Assembly (NCBI RefSeq): GCF_030269925.1
Contig: NC_085116.1
Location: 10,354,001-10,418,000, forward strand
Reading direction: 5' to 3'
From: Bombyx mori
Lineage: Eukaryota; Arthropoda; Insecta; Lepidoptera; Bombycidae
Length of the DNA: 64,000 nucleotides
Below are positions 11,748 through 25,123 of the stretch, in pieces. Within the stretch, counting starts at the first letter, position 1, and each line of letters starts with the position of its first letter. The notes under the pieces were generated by a model. That model ran no database searches, was not told the DNA's origin, and was given only the letters and a program-made list of their open reading frames with translations. The position numbers and the translations under genes were made by a program.

Positions 11748-14700
11748 CATGAAATTTAAACGCAAAGAAATGATAAGGTATTTTAGTAATTTAATTATAA
11801 TAATATAATATAATATAAATACTGTGCTTACGTTTATTCACATAGTAAAAAGAATTATGTGCCAATCTTGATTTTGTGGTGCTTACACGAGTCAAATGAC
11901 GTAAATGAGTGTGGCTATGGCCTAGCCAAAACAGACGCTCTTCAGCAGATAATAAAGGTGGCCCAGAAATGGTAGTCACGCGGGCTTTAGGCATGGCTGG
12001 TACACGTGACTGCAAGCGATCCGTATCATTGAAACGGAACCTCGTTCGGAATATGGGCGAAGCTTCAGTGGGGTCACACAGCGCGGCTTGCAACAAGAAT
12101 GTCAACATTTTTTTTCATACATAAGTCGATACTGAATGGAATTACTACAACTACTTACTTGTTACTTTTTATTAATTTCATTGACGATTTTAGGGTATCA
12201 CCTAAAGTAACAATGCGAATTCCGTCACTCGGCTTGAGCATGAGGTCTAATTGTCAAATACATTGGTAACGGCTATTTCAATTTCAAACCGGATACGCTT
12301 GCTAAGTGATTGAAAGAACCAAGACGATTGTACCTATAAACCGGTGGATTAAGAAGATAGGCATTACGGTGAGAGAGTTAACTAGAAAATTAAAGTGAGG
12401 ATACAGTTATTACCGACGGATGATGTGGAAGTTATACCAGTAATCAGAGGCAGCCGGCTTGCTAAATTACATTACTAGGTTAAATTGAAAATAAATAAAA
12501 ATACCTACATGCTTTAACGCATAAAATAAAATTTCCACGCTTACCGATTACTACAGCACTAGCACCGTAAAATCATTGTTACTGTTTCGATATTAATATA
12601 AATTTACACATATGAAATATACATTTCTGACCTCGTTAACTGCAGTTAACACTTCAATCGACGCGAAAGTACTGACTCGCTTTTGGGTTCCGTATTGAGA
12701 ATGGGTATTATTGATCGTCGCTATGTGGGCAAGTGGCTACAACTAGGCCGCGTTTCTACTGAACGGGTCTCGACTTTTTGTTCGTGATGATGCGGAACAG
12801 CACAGAGAAATTCGGTGAGATAAAGCAGCATTCGTTAAGGAGGACACCGTCACGAGGAGTCATCGGTACCGAACTCGATAAATGTGGAGCAACAATGTTT
12901 CTCCTTGGGCTACGACGCAACTTGTCCACGGCGTACTATAACTGCCCCGGGCCGAACACAAAGCCAGTTTCCGCTTTTAAAAGTAATTACTAAAGCTTAA
13001 CTCGGATTTCTCTTCGGAGCTCACAAAGAATCAATCGTTGCGTTTAGTGCTCACCGTAATTCTATGTACGATAATCTTGGTAATGGCTATTAAAAAAAAA
13101 TTATACATAAAGCCCTCCATTGTTATATACTTAGTTATGAAACTACGTTACGAATATTTACGTGCAGTATTTAGTTTTTTTTTTATCTTAATCATTTATG
13201 GTTATGTTGTACGTGTAACGAGCTACTTTCTTTTACCGAAAACATTCACGTTGCTTGACGAAGAAAGGTAAATTTTTTCGATAATATTTTGGAAAGCACA
13301 CAAGAGAGTCCTTATGTAAGAGTTCAACGTGACACTTCGTGCAGTGGTTCAGACGCTGCCAGCTCGTTCATCGGGCCACTTTCCTTGCGGTATAATTTTT
13401 GTTGTTAGAATTTCGTGTTACCTTTCCCACCGTCCATTATTAAAAGCCGTTTTTTTGTTTCTTCTCGATTGTTTTATACACCTAAAATATATTTCAATTT
13501 CGGAATAATATGTTCTAAAACAATACATTATTATTATGCAAATAATGGTTAAGTATAAAACCAGGTCACAACACGTTAGGTATTTGCGTAGAGAACAACA
13601 CAGGCGGGAATGCTAAATGATTGCTCTGTTTATGCCGCTAAGTACACAACAAAGCTGAAACGTCTAATTTATATCTAGGCACTAATGAGTGTACAGAGGA
13701 TGTTTGTTTGCATCGACGGCTTCGTGTCGAGTGTCATTTTGAGGAACATCCGTGCTGTCAGCAGCCGCACCAACAGCGAGGTCGTCGACCTCTGACAGCG
13801 CTATACATTTGGCGAACAATGATTTGGAGTGGCGAGGTGAATGGCCGTGCTCGGAGGGGCTGAGCGTGGGCAGTTATTGACCCATATTGGAGGTGAAATG
13901 TAGATCAGTGGGCGAAAGCGGCGAAATTTGCCGTCGAGTCTACGCGCATCGCAGCGGCGCTCGCGTCGGTGTTGCGTTCGCGGCGTCGCACCGTTGACGC
14001 AGTCATGACTTCACACGTATTATGTGCATTCCAAGCGCCTATTATGCTACTAATAAATAAAATTAACGCCACTTTCTGTGTTTTTCTGAAAATTAATTAG
14101 CTTGTTTAAATATACATACGTTTGAGCTTCCTCAAAGTATAAATTAATGTATATTATTGTATATAGGAATGATTGATTGAAATGCGACTTATAAGTCAGT
14201 ACATTGCTTTAAATCCGAATATGAACACTGAAATATCATTGGATGGTAATTATAGCTGTATACTGACCTATTTTAACACGTGCACTCCTATTAATTTACG
14301 AATAAAAATTGCGAAAGCTATGCAGTGTTTTTGAAAAAATAAAGAAAGTTTCTTTATTGTCTCGAAACAGTTAAACGGCTCTTTGTCCTGACTCCAGACA
14401 CATAAAACTTCCTTGTTTCCAAGACAACCTTTTATGACATTTTGAGTAACGGGTCAGATAACGGTGAAGAGATCTGTGAAAAAAGTCAAGTCTGAGCGCG
14501 GATTGTGAGCTTAGTGCTACAGTGGCCTAGCTCTCTTAGCAACAGCTTCTTATAGACGCTGAATCTGATTCTAAGCAAAAAGCTGACACACTATGCGCCT
14601 GTGACCCAATTTACGAGGCACGACCGTGCTAGAAGCTTCTAAAATTCATCTCATTCGTAAGTTTTTTATCAAACGTTTTACATTTCGATGTGTCGAAAAT

Positions 14701-15294
14701 ATATGCAACTACAAAATGCTTAGAAGTTCGTTTTTTTTATTTATTTCAATAGGAGCGTTTTAGACTTAAGGTTTTTACAAAGAAGACGAAATGCAAATTG
14801 TTAGTTGATACTCACAGCACATTTATAGTCCAAAAACCGTGCTTTCATTTTTCATTTAAATAAATATAAAAATATATAAATATAGAAACTATGTATTGTA
14901 ATAAAACATAACCTTTATTTAAGTGAAATAAAGATTATGTGGGATAAATACTCCGTTCCGTATTAACAGAGCTTTGGTTTCTTGTGACACATTTTGCCTT
15001 CCGCCTTTTACGGATATTTGCTTAGGCATTGTTGAAGATTGCGAGACTCATGCTCATGCTGAGACCCAAATGTCAAGCATCTTATGAGCTTTCCACCTTT
15101 AAGCGCACTGTAACTAACCCAAGTAATTGAATCTACTTTCTAAATTCGTATTGCAGATGCTTTATAGAAAGAGAATCAATGGCCACAAACAGAATTTATT
15201 GTATTACAGGAAAAATCATATCAAGCCGTACATCTGGTCGTGTTGATAATAAAAATTAGTATCTATAATATACTGTATTGTTATATATTACAAA
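11748..15294. other. Intergenic stretch with a GC-rich island at 13,720-14,010
   Basis: No supported gene. A minus-strand open frame at 12,108-11,791 and a plus one at 12,778-12,993 are slightly GC-richer than background but unfamiliar. The block at about 13,720-14,010 is GC/CpG-rich and may be a promoter or untranslated exon of a neighbour. The remainder is AT-rich. Confidence 0.35.
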
Positions 15295-15583
15295 TTTATA
15301 TATACAAAAATGAATTGCTGTTCGTTAGTCTTGCTAAAACTCGAAAACGGCTGGACCGATTTGGCTAATTTTGGTCTTGAATTATTTGTGGAAGTCCAGA
15401 GAAGGTTTAAAAGGTAGATAAATATGAAAATGCTCGGAATTAAATGAAAATAACAATTTTGTTTTCCCTTTGTTGTTTGTTGCGTCGGACGGATTATTTT
15501 GTTTGTTTTAAGATTATTTTATACAAAACTTTACGTTTTTTATTTATCGATAGAGGCATTACGAAGTCTGCCGGGTCAACTAG
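15295..15583 (+). mobile_element. Non-autonomous Helitron, about 290 bp (family B)
   Basis: Same family as the minus-strand element at 19819-20076: shares AATGAATTGCTGTTCGTTAG near the 5' end and ACGAAGTCTGCCGGGTCAA before the 3' CTAG. A GGCA/TGCC hairpin precedes the end, which is followed by T. The 5' TC seems mutated to TT. Confidence 0.62.
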
Positions 15584-15908
15584 TTAGTAATAAAAAGCTG
15601 CTTAAGGAAAGGTACGCTAATTTTTTAAATTTAATTTCCCGATGCTCTGTAATCTTTTTTAATAGTAGACATGTAGTAGTTGTAGTAGTAGTAATAGCAA
15701 TCTTTTAAATTATTTGGATCCTGAGTGCTACACTGTTAGAGGACAGCTATTATTTATAGTTTGACTCAGACAGTTTGTCACTGTCGTCAGCATGGCAGAC
15801 GATACTGTTGTCTCGAACGATACGGGAAGGACCCTGTCACGATCAATAAGGGTGCGCTGTAATCTACTAAAAGCTAAACAAAACTTTTTCGTATTCATAT
15901 CCTCATAA

Positions 15909-16176
15909 TTTTTTTTTATTACTTAGATTTGTGGACGAGCTTACAGCCCACCTGGTGTTAAGTGGTTACTGGAGCCCATAGACATCTACGACGTAAATGC
16001 GCCACCCACCTTGAGATAGGTCAGTTCTAAGGTCTCAGTATAGTTACAATGGCTGCCCAGCCCTTCAAACCGAAACGCATTACTGCTTTACGGCAGAAAT
16101 ACCCGCGCGGACTCACAAAAGGTCCTACCACCAGCAATTACGCAAATTATAATTTTGCGGGTTTGATTTTTTATGA
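15909..16176 (-). mobile_element. Bm1-type SINE, 5'-truncated
   Basis: Minus-orientation copy with tail T run at 15909-15918 and family blocks through to AATTATAATTTTGCGGGTTT; an internal deletion removes the GGCAGGGTGGTGGTACC block near 16100. Confidence 0.87.
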
Positions 16177-16185
16177 CTGAGTGAT

Positions 16186-16330
16186 TACTGGTGGCCCGGA
16201 GGCCTTTCCAGTTTCACAAGGATAGGTGTGCGAGCAAGGCTTCAGCCAGGAGGGGTGGGATTTGCTAACAGCCACTCGATCGCCTCCAAGGGAGACCTAA
16301 CAACTTAAGAGCAGCGAACTCATTTCATAC
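16186..16330 (-). mobile_element. Jockey-type LINE 3' tail
   Basis: Reverse complement of the 3' end of the Jockey-type LINE in phm intron 6 (54160-54310): shares ACTGGTGGCCCGGAGGCCTT and the GGATTTGCTAACAGC block. It abuts the Bm1 copy ending at 16176. Confidence 0.75.
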
Positions 16331-16591
16331 AATCACATACTGTACAATACAATAAAAACTCCAGCCTCATGTCTCAAGGTCGAGAGTTTGTTTGCCTATC
16401 TACGCGATAAGACAATACAATAAAATGTGTTATGTAGTAAAGCTCAATTCAAATTGTCGAAAAGACTAAGTTTATTCTCTGTGAATTTTCTCATATGTTA
16501 TCGATTCTGGAAACATATTCAAGATAAAAAGAAATAGCCCCAGGGCCGAATATTACAAAGATACTAATTGTTACAATAGTCAAAGTTACTG

Positions 16592-16836
16592 TTACTGGTG
16601 GTATGACCTCTTATGAGTCCGCACGGGTAGGTACCATCACCCTGCCTATTTCTGCGGTGAAGCAGTAATGCGTTTCGGTTTGAAGGGTGGGGCAGCCGTT
16701 ATAACTATATTGAGACTTTAGAACTCATATCTCAAGGTGGGTGGCGGCGTTTACGTTGTAGATGTCTATGGGCTGCAGTAACCACTCAACACCAGGTGGG
16801 CTGTGAGCTCGTACACCCATATAAGCAATAAAAAAA
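16592..16836 (+). mobile_element. Bm1-type SINE, 5'-truncated
   Basis: Plus-orientation copy from TTACTGGTGGTATGACCTCT to the A run before 16837. Intact central blocks, tRNA-like head missing. Confidence 0.88.
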
Positions 16837-16980
16837 TATGTTAATCTTTCCACCAACGAGAAGATTAATTGTGTTTTGGGGGTAGTTGATGTTGCGCCCG
16901 CATCTCGATGTTTAACTAAACAACACAATAATCAAGCAAATCGAAATCGATCTAGCTACCTTAAATACAACGCATTTACA

Positions 16981-17150
16981 AAAAAAAATTATTGCCTTTG
17001 TAGGCAGACGAGCGTACGGCCCACCTGATGGTAAGTGGTTACCGTCGCCCATGGACTTCAGCAATGCCAGGAGCAGAGCCAAGCCGCTGCCTACTACTTA
17101 ATACTCTCCACAAGCCTCGTTTGAAGAAGGACATGTCATAGCGCTCGGGA
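16981..17150 (-). mobile_element. LINE 3' tail (family of 25061-27280), 5'-truncated
   Basis: Nearly identical to 25071-25240, from the T run and TGCCTTTGTAGGCAGACGAG through GCGCTCGGGAAACA. Truncated about 170 bases from the 3' end. Confidence 0.87.
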
Positions 17151-19125
17151 AACATCGGGAAATTAAAATATTAAGAGTGCATTTTTTACATGTTTTAGTT
17201 TCGACAGACCTTTTGTCTTTATCACAGACTAACAATCTGTGTAGTGAACGCCGCCAATGGTTGATTGATACAATTCGCTCCAGTGTTATTGATTTGGGAT
17301 TATTTAATCGATTTAAAATAGTTTATTTCTTTGTGTACAAAAAAAAAGTAATGTCATGAGCCTCTTACAATAGAAAACACTTGAAAAAAACATTTAATTA
17401 TAATATTTTTTATATATTCATTTAATATTAAGTAAGTAAGCAAGTATGAATTCAATGAAGTACGATAAACATAAATAGACACTGGAAGGTGAGAATTGTT
17501 GGTGTTAAACATAAACATAGTTCAAACTGTCTATAATATTTCTTATTAGCATCGTATTTTGAATGTACTTCATATTTATTACACTGTATTGTTAAGCGGC
17601 TCATTGTGTTCTAATCTCTATTCGCTAGCGAGTATAATAACATCTTGGCTAAGAACATGAACGTTTCTCACGATTGTGTGACGAGGCGGGGCTTGGTGCA
17701 GTATCGATTGCTAGTTCTTGGAGCAGCCGTAAAATGACCGACAGCTCTAATTATATTAAGCACACGGATAAGTAAAACCTTATGTCATACAGCACAAGGT
17801 TACTACAGTAGTGAGGAAATTTGTTCTAGACGAGTTTCCGAAAGCGGCTTGAAGAAAGTACTTTTACTCAGAGAAGGCGCAACATGACATAGTTTCCACG
17901 CGAAACATCGGTTCGTATCTCGTACTGTCGTCGGCCGGCGCCTCTACGGGCTTTCCAACCATCACCACAAATTTACCGGCAATACCCGTCCTCTGGAAAT
18001 ATGCTCGATTAATGAATTATACTATGACAGATGTTGGCCGGATGGACGTGACGCCGGTGCCCAGACTGGCTTCTAACTTTTCCGACTTTTCCAACGTGAA
18101 AACATATAGAAAGTTCCCAGAAGCTGTCTTATTGAAGTTCGTTTTCACCGTACCTATGTATATTTAAGCAATAAACAATTGATTCTGTAGTCTGATGCTA
18201 ATAGGGCCAATATCTATAATCATTGTTTTCAGTATTAAGCATTAGAACAGTGAGTGATATCAATAACTAAGCAGCATGAAAGCGCGCAATACATTAGACT
18301 TTTTTCGTAATAGCTTTTGAAAGATCATTGATAAATTAACGCATTTTTAGCACAAAACATACATTCTGAATAAATTGGCGCTACAAATTCATGTCATACA
18401 AAAACATACTTTGCCCCATTCAGCTTTAGGCCACATAATTATGGGAGTAATTGTACTGTTTTGATCATTGTTCTATGGTGTAGTGTAAGTAGGAAGGATT
18501 GATTATTCAGTAAAATTTGACTTGGGCCTTACGTCCCGAGAAGGCGACATTTACGTTGTGACGCTATAAGGTCTAGTCATTGTTCGGCACCATCGATCAT
18601 GACTTGTGTATGTAGTGCAATGAAATGAAAACGGAAGTAATTTTTTTAATACATACATAACACCTAGTTTATCCACATAAGACCAGATACAAAAAAAAAA
18701 CATCTGATTGTGTAGTCACACCGGTCATTTTATTTATAGCGTTGCAACTTAAGTTTCCTAAAAAAAACTTGTGAGTAATGCATCGCTAGTCGATGACGTA
18801 GCGTCGTTCGAAGGGTTGAATGAAAAATGATAGCAATTTATCGGGTTTTTTGCTGTTACTACATGACGCAGACCTCATCTTGCGTTGAATACTAAACTTT
18901 GTTTATGTACGTCTTGATGTCAAATACGTATAAGACATGAGTGCGTTCGGTGAATATTCCATATCCATAAATAGCTGCGGGGTTAAAATACTGTGTATGG
19001 ATTTCGTAAAAGCCCAGTACAATTATCCTTGTGTACGTACACGTACAAAACAAGTACGGGTCCACACAAAGTTTGTACTAATGCAGGGGAAGGAAACTTT
19101 TAGTGAATGCTTTTTATTGGTATTC
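17151..19125. other. AT-rich stretch without a supported gene
   Basis: No open frame or RNA gene supported. Patches of average composition near 17,690-18,080 and 18,780-18,920 match nothing else in the window. Confidence 0.5.
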
Positions 19126-19524
19126 TTTTTTTTTTGCTTAGATGGGTGGACGAGCTCACAGCCCACCTGGTGTTATGTGGTTACTGGAGCCCATAGACAT
19201 CTACGACGTAAATGCGCCACCCACCTTGAGTTCTAATGCTGCCTCACCCTTCAAACCGAAATGAATTACTTCTTCACGGCAGAAATAGGCAGGATGGTGG
19301 TACCTACCCGCGCGGACTCACAAAAGATCCTACCACAAAGGTAATTACGGAAATTATAATTTTGCGGATTTGATTTTTATTACACGATGTTATTCCTTCA
19401 CCGTGGAATTTAATCGTGAACATTTGTTGAACATCTCATTAGAAGAATTGGTACCCGCCGAACACCGGTGCATCGCAAGAACACGAATTCACCGGACGTC
19501 TTATCCTTTAGGACACTACGACTT
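19126..19524 (-). mobile_element. Bm1-type SINE, near full length
   Basis: Runs in minus orientation from the A-rich tail (T run at 19126-19135) to a recognisable tRNA-like head (GACGTCTTATCCTTTAGGAC, degraded). Small internal deletions near 19229. Region after the head is AT-rich. Confidence 0.87.
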
Positions 19525-19818
19525 AAATTAAATAAAATTCAGATTTCAACTCCCATTAAAATAGATAAATACAACTTAGCATCACATTTAAATTAATGTT
19601 TTGTTGTAATTGTAAATTTAATTATAATTAATAGGAAAATATTGATAATTAGTTGTTTTGTAATGAATATAAGGGCGGTAAATTATCAAAAGAGCTTGTT
19701 TATTACGTTAATAATGTTAACTTTGTTTGTTATAATAAATGAATTCACTCATTTAATTACAAGATCAAATGGCAATTTTTTTACTAATATGTAAAAATTG
19801 CACGTTTTTATTACATTA

Positions 19819-20076
19819 CTAGCTGACTCGGCAGACTTCGTAGTGCCTCAATCGATAAATAAAAGACAAAAGGAATCCGTCATATGGGGGACACATCAAA
19901 GGACAAACAAAATTGTTATTTTTATTTTTATTCCGAACATTTTCATATTTTTTTTACCTTTTAAACCTTCTCTGGACTTTCACAAATAATTCAAGACCAA
20001 ACTTTGCCAAATCGGTCCAGCCGTTCTTGTGTTTTAGCGAGACTAACGAACAGCAATTCATTTTTATATATATAGA
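19819..20076 (-). mobile_element. Non-autonomous Helitron, about 258 bp (family B)
   Basis: On the minus strand it starts TCTATATATATAAAAATGAA directly after an A, and ends in GCCGAGTCAGCTAG followed by T, with a GGCA/TGCC hairpin before the end. Same family as 15295-15583. Confidence 0.68.
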
Positions 20077-22113
20077 TTTCTATATATTAGAATTTTTTAT
20101 TTGACGAGAGGTTTACGAGATATATTAGTTGTAATTGAATTTCAGCGCAACTTAGTTTTTTAGTTAAATTTGTACGATAATTGTTTGATATTACATAATG
20201 CGTGACTAATTAAAGCTTTCTTAAAATAAGTTGTGCAATGAAAGGAAATTTACGTAAAAATAAGACGTTAAAAGTTTCCCAAACTTTCGTCTGAATTTAA
20301 TAATTATCAATTTGAATTAATTCTGAGAACGTTTCAAAATATTCATATCCTGAATGACATCATGACTAGTCAGTTTAAATTGCATGCAATCGTCTCGAGG
20401 CTCGAAACGAATTCTTGGAACGGCCTGTAGCTTCCAAGAACTTAGCTCTTAATGCACCTGCTCAATTCGACCCGCCACCGAAGCCATCAATTGCTATGAC
20501 AGTATGCTAGAAATCATTTTTATAATTGCGCACTGCATTAATTGTTTTAAAAACTGGGAAACCAGAACAGAAGCTTATGGGTTGTGTGAGTTTTGATTGT
20601 TTTTTCCTTAAATGTAAGAAGAGGTTTGCTGCCTGCATTCCTAATGTTCAGTATACAATTATTTCTGAGAGACACTTTTATTTTGTCGATATCGATAATG
20701 GACTTCGATGAATTACAGAAAAAAATCAGCCTTGTGTTTTAAACAGACATTAAATATATTGAGACTATAAAATATGTTTTAAAACAGTTCATAGTTCTTT
20801 GTATTTTAAAGAATAAACAACAAAACGAGGTGGGTAGTAAGTCTGACTCACTTAGGCTTACTACCAATCGGTAAGCGAGAAATAAATGTGTCAAGAAGTT
20901 GTTCAGTACTCAAAATATCAATTTAATGTAACCTCTACATATTACTCACTTAATGAATTTATCATTTCCTTTTACAGCGATGACAAGAGGTTGTGGGGGC
21001 TGATGATAATGGACACTAAGAATAAAAACCAAATATTTAAAATCGGTTGATTTTTTGGGTCAACGATTTTGTATGATGCTGGAGAACATCTCATAACGAC
21101 CCTACACTTTAGATTGCAATTTCACTTGCTCAGACGACAAATACAATTTATGTTCAGTTTGGCTAATAAATAACGTTAACTTTGATGGGATTGCTGTTGG
21201 CCCTAAGGCTTCTTCAGCTGTACCGATACGATAATATGACCAGACCAGAGTTCGGCTTTGAGGACGTTTCCTTACGCATTGTTCCGCACACATACAGACG
21301 CTTATGCTATTTAATTTTCAAGGTAAATCGGAGCGTGAAACTAAAAACGAATCGTAAACAACTTTCAAAAAACAAACAACACAATCTCCGGCAAGAGCAA
21401 GGCAAGCTTTGGCCCGTACTCGATACAATTTACTAATGACTGAATGACACGGCCGAGCTTAGACGCATTGGCATCAGCAGGCGATAATAACAACAAAGGT
21501 CACGCTATCACTCAGAGACTTCACTCGACTTGACCTTGCTCTAATTCAGTTGACCTTGTCCTTTCCAACTAGCAGGCACTATCATAATTTATGGTAGATC
21601 ATTAGTTACGTTGTCGGACCACTGCAAGTTAACGAGTCGCATCCCCATATAGATAGATGTATATTTTAACATATGACTTGTAAAGCTTGTTTGTGAATAA
21701 AGTGTATATAATAAAATGTATGATTTGTGAAAATCTTGGGATGAATATTAAGGATCAAAAGAAATATTACTATTAGTAAAACGAAAATAAGATGAAAATG
21801 TCTAATAAACGTTAAGCCGAATCTCAGATACAACATTATATTATGAAGGTTCACAATGACTTTTCATAATAGAGCACCGATCAGATAATGATTTCTACAA
21901 ATATAATAAACCAAATTAGTAATTTAAAAATAAACGTTAGCGATAAAATAGTGTAATAAACACACATAATACATAAAATACAACTTCTCTTTAAAGATCT
22001 TTTTCGATGTTAAAATTTATAAGACTTCAAAAAATTACCAGGAATGTACTAGTAAACCAATATTTACGTCGACATTACTGTATAGACTCATGAGCAATAC
22101 AATTTATATTGTA
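20077..22113. other. AT-rich stretch without a supported gene
   Basis: Nothing coding is supported. A short inverted repeat (GTAGTAAG ... CTTACTAC) sits at about 20,835-20,865. A patch at 21,180-21,560 is of average composition but matches no family I know. Confidence 0.5.
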
Positions 22114-22329
22114 CTAGCGACCCGCCCTCGCTTCGCTTCGGAAACATTAAAACACACATGAAAAAAAAAAAAAAAAATTAAAAAAAAATTAAAAAAAGTA
22201 GCCTATGTTCATCAGGGACAATGTTGGCTTCTAATGGAAAAAGAATTTTTCAAATCGGTCCAGTAGTTTCGGAGCCTATTCGAAACAAACAAACAAACAA
22301 ATCTTTCCTCTTTATAATATTAGTATAGA
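22114..22329 (-). mobile_element. Non-autonomous Helitron, about 216 bp (family A)
   Basis: On the minus strand it begins TCTATACTAATATTATAAAG after an A and ends in GAGGGCGGGTCGCTAG followed by T. The 5' end resembles the element at 3577. A long A/T-only tract lies in the middle. No coding sequence. Confidence 0.68.
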
Positions 22330-23214
22330 TAGTAACAGTGGCGGTGACATAGAACACCTTCCTACGTTAACCTTGTCACTCGTCAAGCGTTCCAATATAC
22401 TAAGTAATCGTGCCGTAATAAAGAGTTATGTAACGAGCGATTGATAGTCCTTACAATGTACATATTTTCACGACCTAGCTATATCAAGGTTTATGAAATT
22501 GTCAACAATGAATATTTCACTTATATACTGTTTTTAACAAAGATTGACTTTTGACATCGAAAATAATACAGAAATTTAACAAAAAAGAAAAAGGGTGCTC
22601 TTAGAAAAAAATAATGAAGCAACATACAAAAAATATAATTGAACTGATATTTCCTCCTATTTTGAAGACGGTTAGAAACAATCGTGTGATTTAGTTCTGC
22701 AAAGCGCACCTAAGTTGCATTCAAGATTAGATTGGTCCCCCGCCCATGTTAAGAGCAGAGAAGCTGTTTCAGCTTTCCGTAGCTTGCCCCCACCCTCGCG
22801 TGGGGCGTGAAAGCATCGCGTTGCGCGGGCGCAAGTGTGTCACGCGGGTCGACGAACGCCGGCCTAGACCCACATTCAGCAATTGGGGCATAATCAGCGA
22901 CAGTACACCGAGCGCGTTGACCCCGCGGTGAAATGCCCATCTTTCTCCTTCACACTGTTTCTCTCGACACCGCAGCTGTCAGCTTTCCCGTTGCTTTACA
23001 CGCTCGTTGCTTTATACGTTCGTGGTGGCGTTCATCCATATTTTGTTGGGCACAAACTTGTTTTGTCCAATAATAGCAGATCTAGCGTTGGTGGAATACT
23101 AATGGCGTCGAATACGAATACGTCAAACTATTTTTTTTTTTTTTCAAAATTCATTTAATTTTCGGGTATTTATATATATTTTTTTATAAATGTTGTAGAT
23201 GTGTAGACGCTCTG
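22330..23214. other. Intergenic stretch with a GC-rich island at 22,740-22,950
   Basis: The island holds a short perfect hairpin (CCCCAC...GTGGGG near 22,790) and several CpGs, with no long conserved frame. A promoter or untranslated exon of a neighbour is possible. The flanks are AT-rich. Confidence 0.35.
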
Positions 23215-23640
23215 ACAGGTCGCTCGGTGATTTAAGAAGCCCATAGATTGTCCGAAGCCTGGGCAGAGGGGTTCGCCCTGAGGCCCATCCCGTGCCTCCA
23301 TATAAGGGTACGACGACCCCTTTCTTCTTCTGAATATCACCACTTATATGGCGCCATTCGCCATAAGAAAAACAGCCGTAAAACCAGAATGCATGGTTAT
23401 ATTCACTCCAGAAAAGAGAGGGATGGTGATACCATAAAATGTCTGTTGACGGTTGCTGTGTGGTCTGGTGAAAGGGGCGTTATTGCTCATTTCCCTATGA
23501 ATTCCTTAGTAGTCTTACGAGAGTTACTGTATGGTTTGGTTACCGTTCCCCCCTACTCTGATCGGGTTCTGACCCGGATGGAGATCGGACGTCGGGTACA
23601 AGAGTGCAGGTGAGTCACTTAGTGCGGTAGGGCCCTAAAA
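23215..23640 (+). repeat. Possible LINE-derived block
   Basis: GC-richer than its surroundings and containing a block (GATCGGGTTCTGACCCGGAT, then AGAGTGCAGG) that resembles 54355-54405 beside the LINE in phm intron 6. A 121-codon open frame covers most of it, but the protein is unfamiliar. I take it as the 3' region of a LINE that I cannot name. Confidence 0.35.
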
Positions 23641-23706
23641 TATCCTTGGGCCCGCGGTCTTCTCCCAACATCTGTAGGTCGTCAAGTCCCACATACGCCC
23701 CCGCGT

Positions 23707-23785
23707 ACCTTTTTTTTTGGGCCGTGTGCCGATCCTCCTACGAGGTCCCCGAGCTTAGGGCGCGCGCAGGCCCAAAAAAAAAGGT
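23707..23785. repeat. Perfect 17-bp inverted repeat around a GC-rich core
   Basis: ACCTTTTTTTTTGGGCC at 23707-23723 is matched exactly by its reverse complement at 23769-23785. The 45-bp core is GC-rich. It follows directly after the LINE-like block and may be the end of an insertion. Confidence 0.6.
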
Positions 23786-24138
23786 TTGTTTACCGAAATC
23801 CAATAACTTCTCATATTAGTATTGTGTTATACTAGTTAGTGGTCAACCAAGACTACCAAGACTAGTACTTCGCAGAATCTACCACCAGATAGGGTAATCA
23901 TGACTCAGTGCGTTAAAAAAATTAACATAAGTAACTTGGCCACTAAAAGGCTTAAACTATCTTTTGTTACACCAACGAGGTACACACACGCGCATTCAAC
24001 GCAATGAGTTGGATCGCAAATATTTTATGATATTTTCTCTCAATCATAAATCTAGCCAATACATATTAACTATGTAGTTAGATCTACGATGTATGTTGGC
24101 AGTCGGATAGAGGGTGTTTCAAGAAACCTTGCATTACA
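23786..24138. other. AT-rich stretch, nothing recognised
   Basis: Short spacer with no supported feature. Confidence 0.5.
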
Positions 24139-24370
24139 GAGATGGAGAAAGAATTCACGGCCCATCTGGCATGGAGTGGTTACCGTCCATTTTAAGAAGA
24201 AGTCAATTGAATTAAATTTTATGACGGCTCTCCGCCCCTTCACGGCAGACACAGACATAGTCACTCACGAGGGCTGATGATACACCTTAACACCAGTAAT
24301 TACTAAGTTTATGAAGTTTTGCGGCATTAGTTGTTATTATGCGATGTTAGTAGTCCTTCATTATAGAAAT
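24139..24370 (-). mobile_element. Diverged Bm1-type SINE
   Basis: Family blocks in minus orientation with many changes: CACGGCCCATCTGGCATGGA, TTCACGGCAGACACAGACAT, ACACCAGTAATTACTAAG and GCGATGTTAGTAGTCCTTCA. An older copy than most here. Confidence 0.65.
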
Positions 24371-25060
24371 TTTTAGTAAAAATGTCTTAAGTACATATTA
24401 TTATGTATTTTCTGATAAAAAATGATACCTGCCAGCGGGTTTTGAACATACAAATACACGAGCTTAGGCCAGAATAAATCATTAGTATTTGGAATATATA
24501 AGTAGGGATATTTGTGTAAAAATAAGCGAAAAGTTCATGGTTGCATATGTAAGTCGCACGCACTGTGAACCATGCTTACGACTATCGTAGGTGTGTTTGT
24601 TATATACAGCAACAAGATTTTCACTTTCAGCCACAAGCGCTACTCATTTTTTTTTAAGAGACAAAATGACACCTACTTTGAAATGTAGATTTTAATTCCC
24701 TAATATATTATATATCAATAAATTCAATAAAAAATTGTATTGAAATAAATAGAGTAACAGTTTTGTTTCAAAGGTTTAGTTCACCGTAAATAGTCATACA
24801 AATGAGATATATTTTTTTAGGCACTGGAGTCTAAAATATAATGCCTTATTCTGATTAAATTAATACTAAGAATTGACGTGACGTTGGTGCAACAAGCTAT
24901 ACACAACGTTGTAAACATCGTTGTGAATAGTTTTTCGTCTTCATTTCTCATAGCGCACGAAAGCGTCAGTTTTTGTTTTCACTTTGAATATGTGTGATAT
25001 CTACTATGTACGTACAGAGCTGCTTGGTGAAACAAACAAGAGCGAACGGAAAAGAAAGTA
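24371..25060. other. AT-rich stretch, nothing recognised
   Basis: No open frame or repeat end supported. Confidence 0.5.
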
Positions 25061-25123
25061 TTTTTTTTTTTTTTTATTGCCCTTGTAGGCAGACGAGCAT
25101 ACGGCCCACCTGATGGTGAGTGG

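Noticed and set aside
22114..22329. RTE-type LINE tail
   Set aside because: My first impression from the GACCGATTT-like block; the TC start, CTAG end, hairpin and A/T flanks fit a Helitron better.
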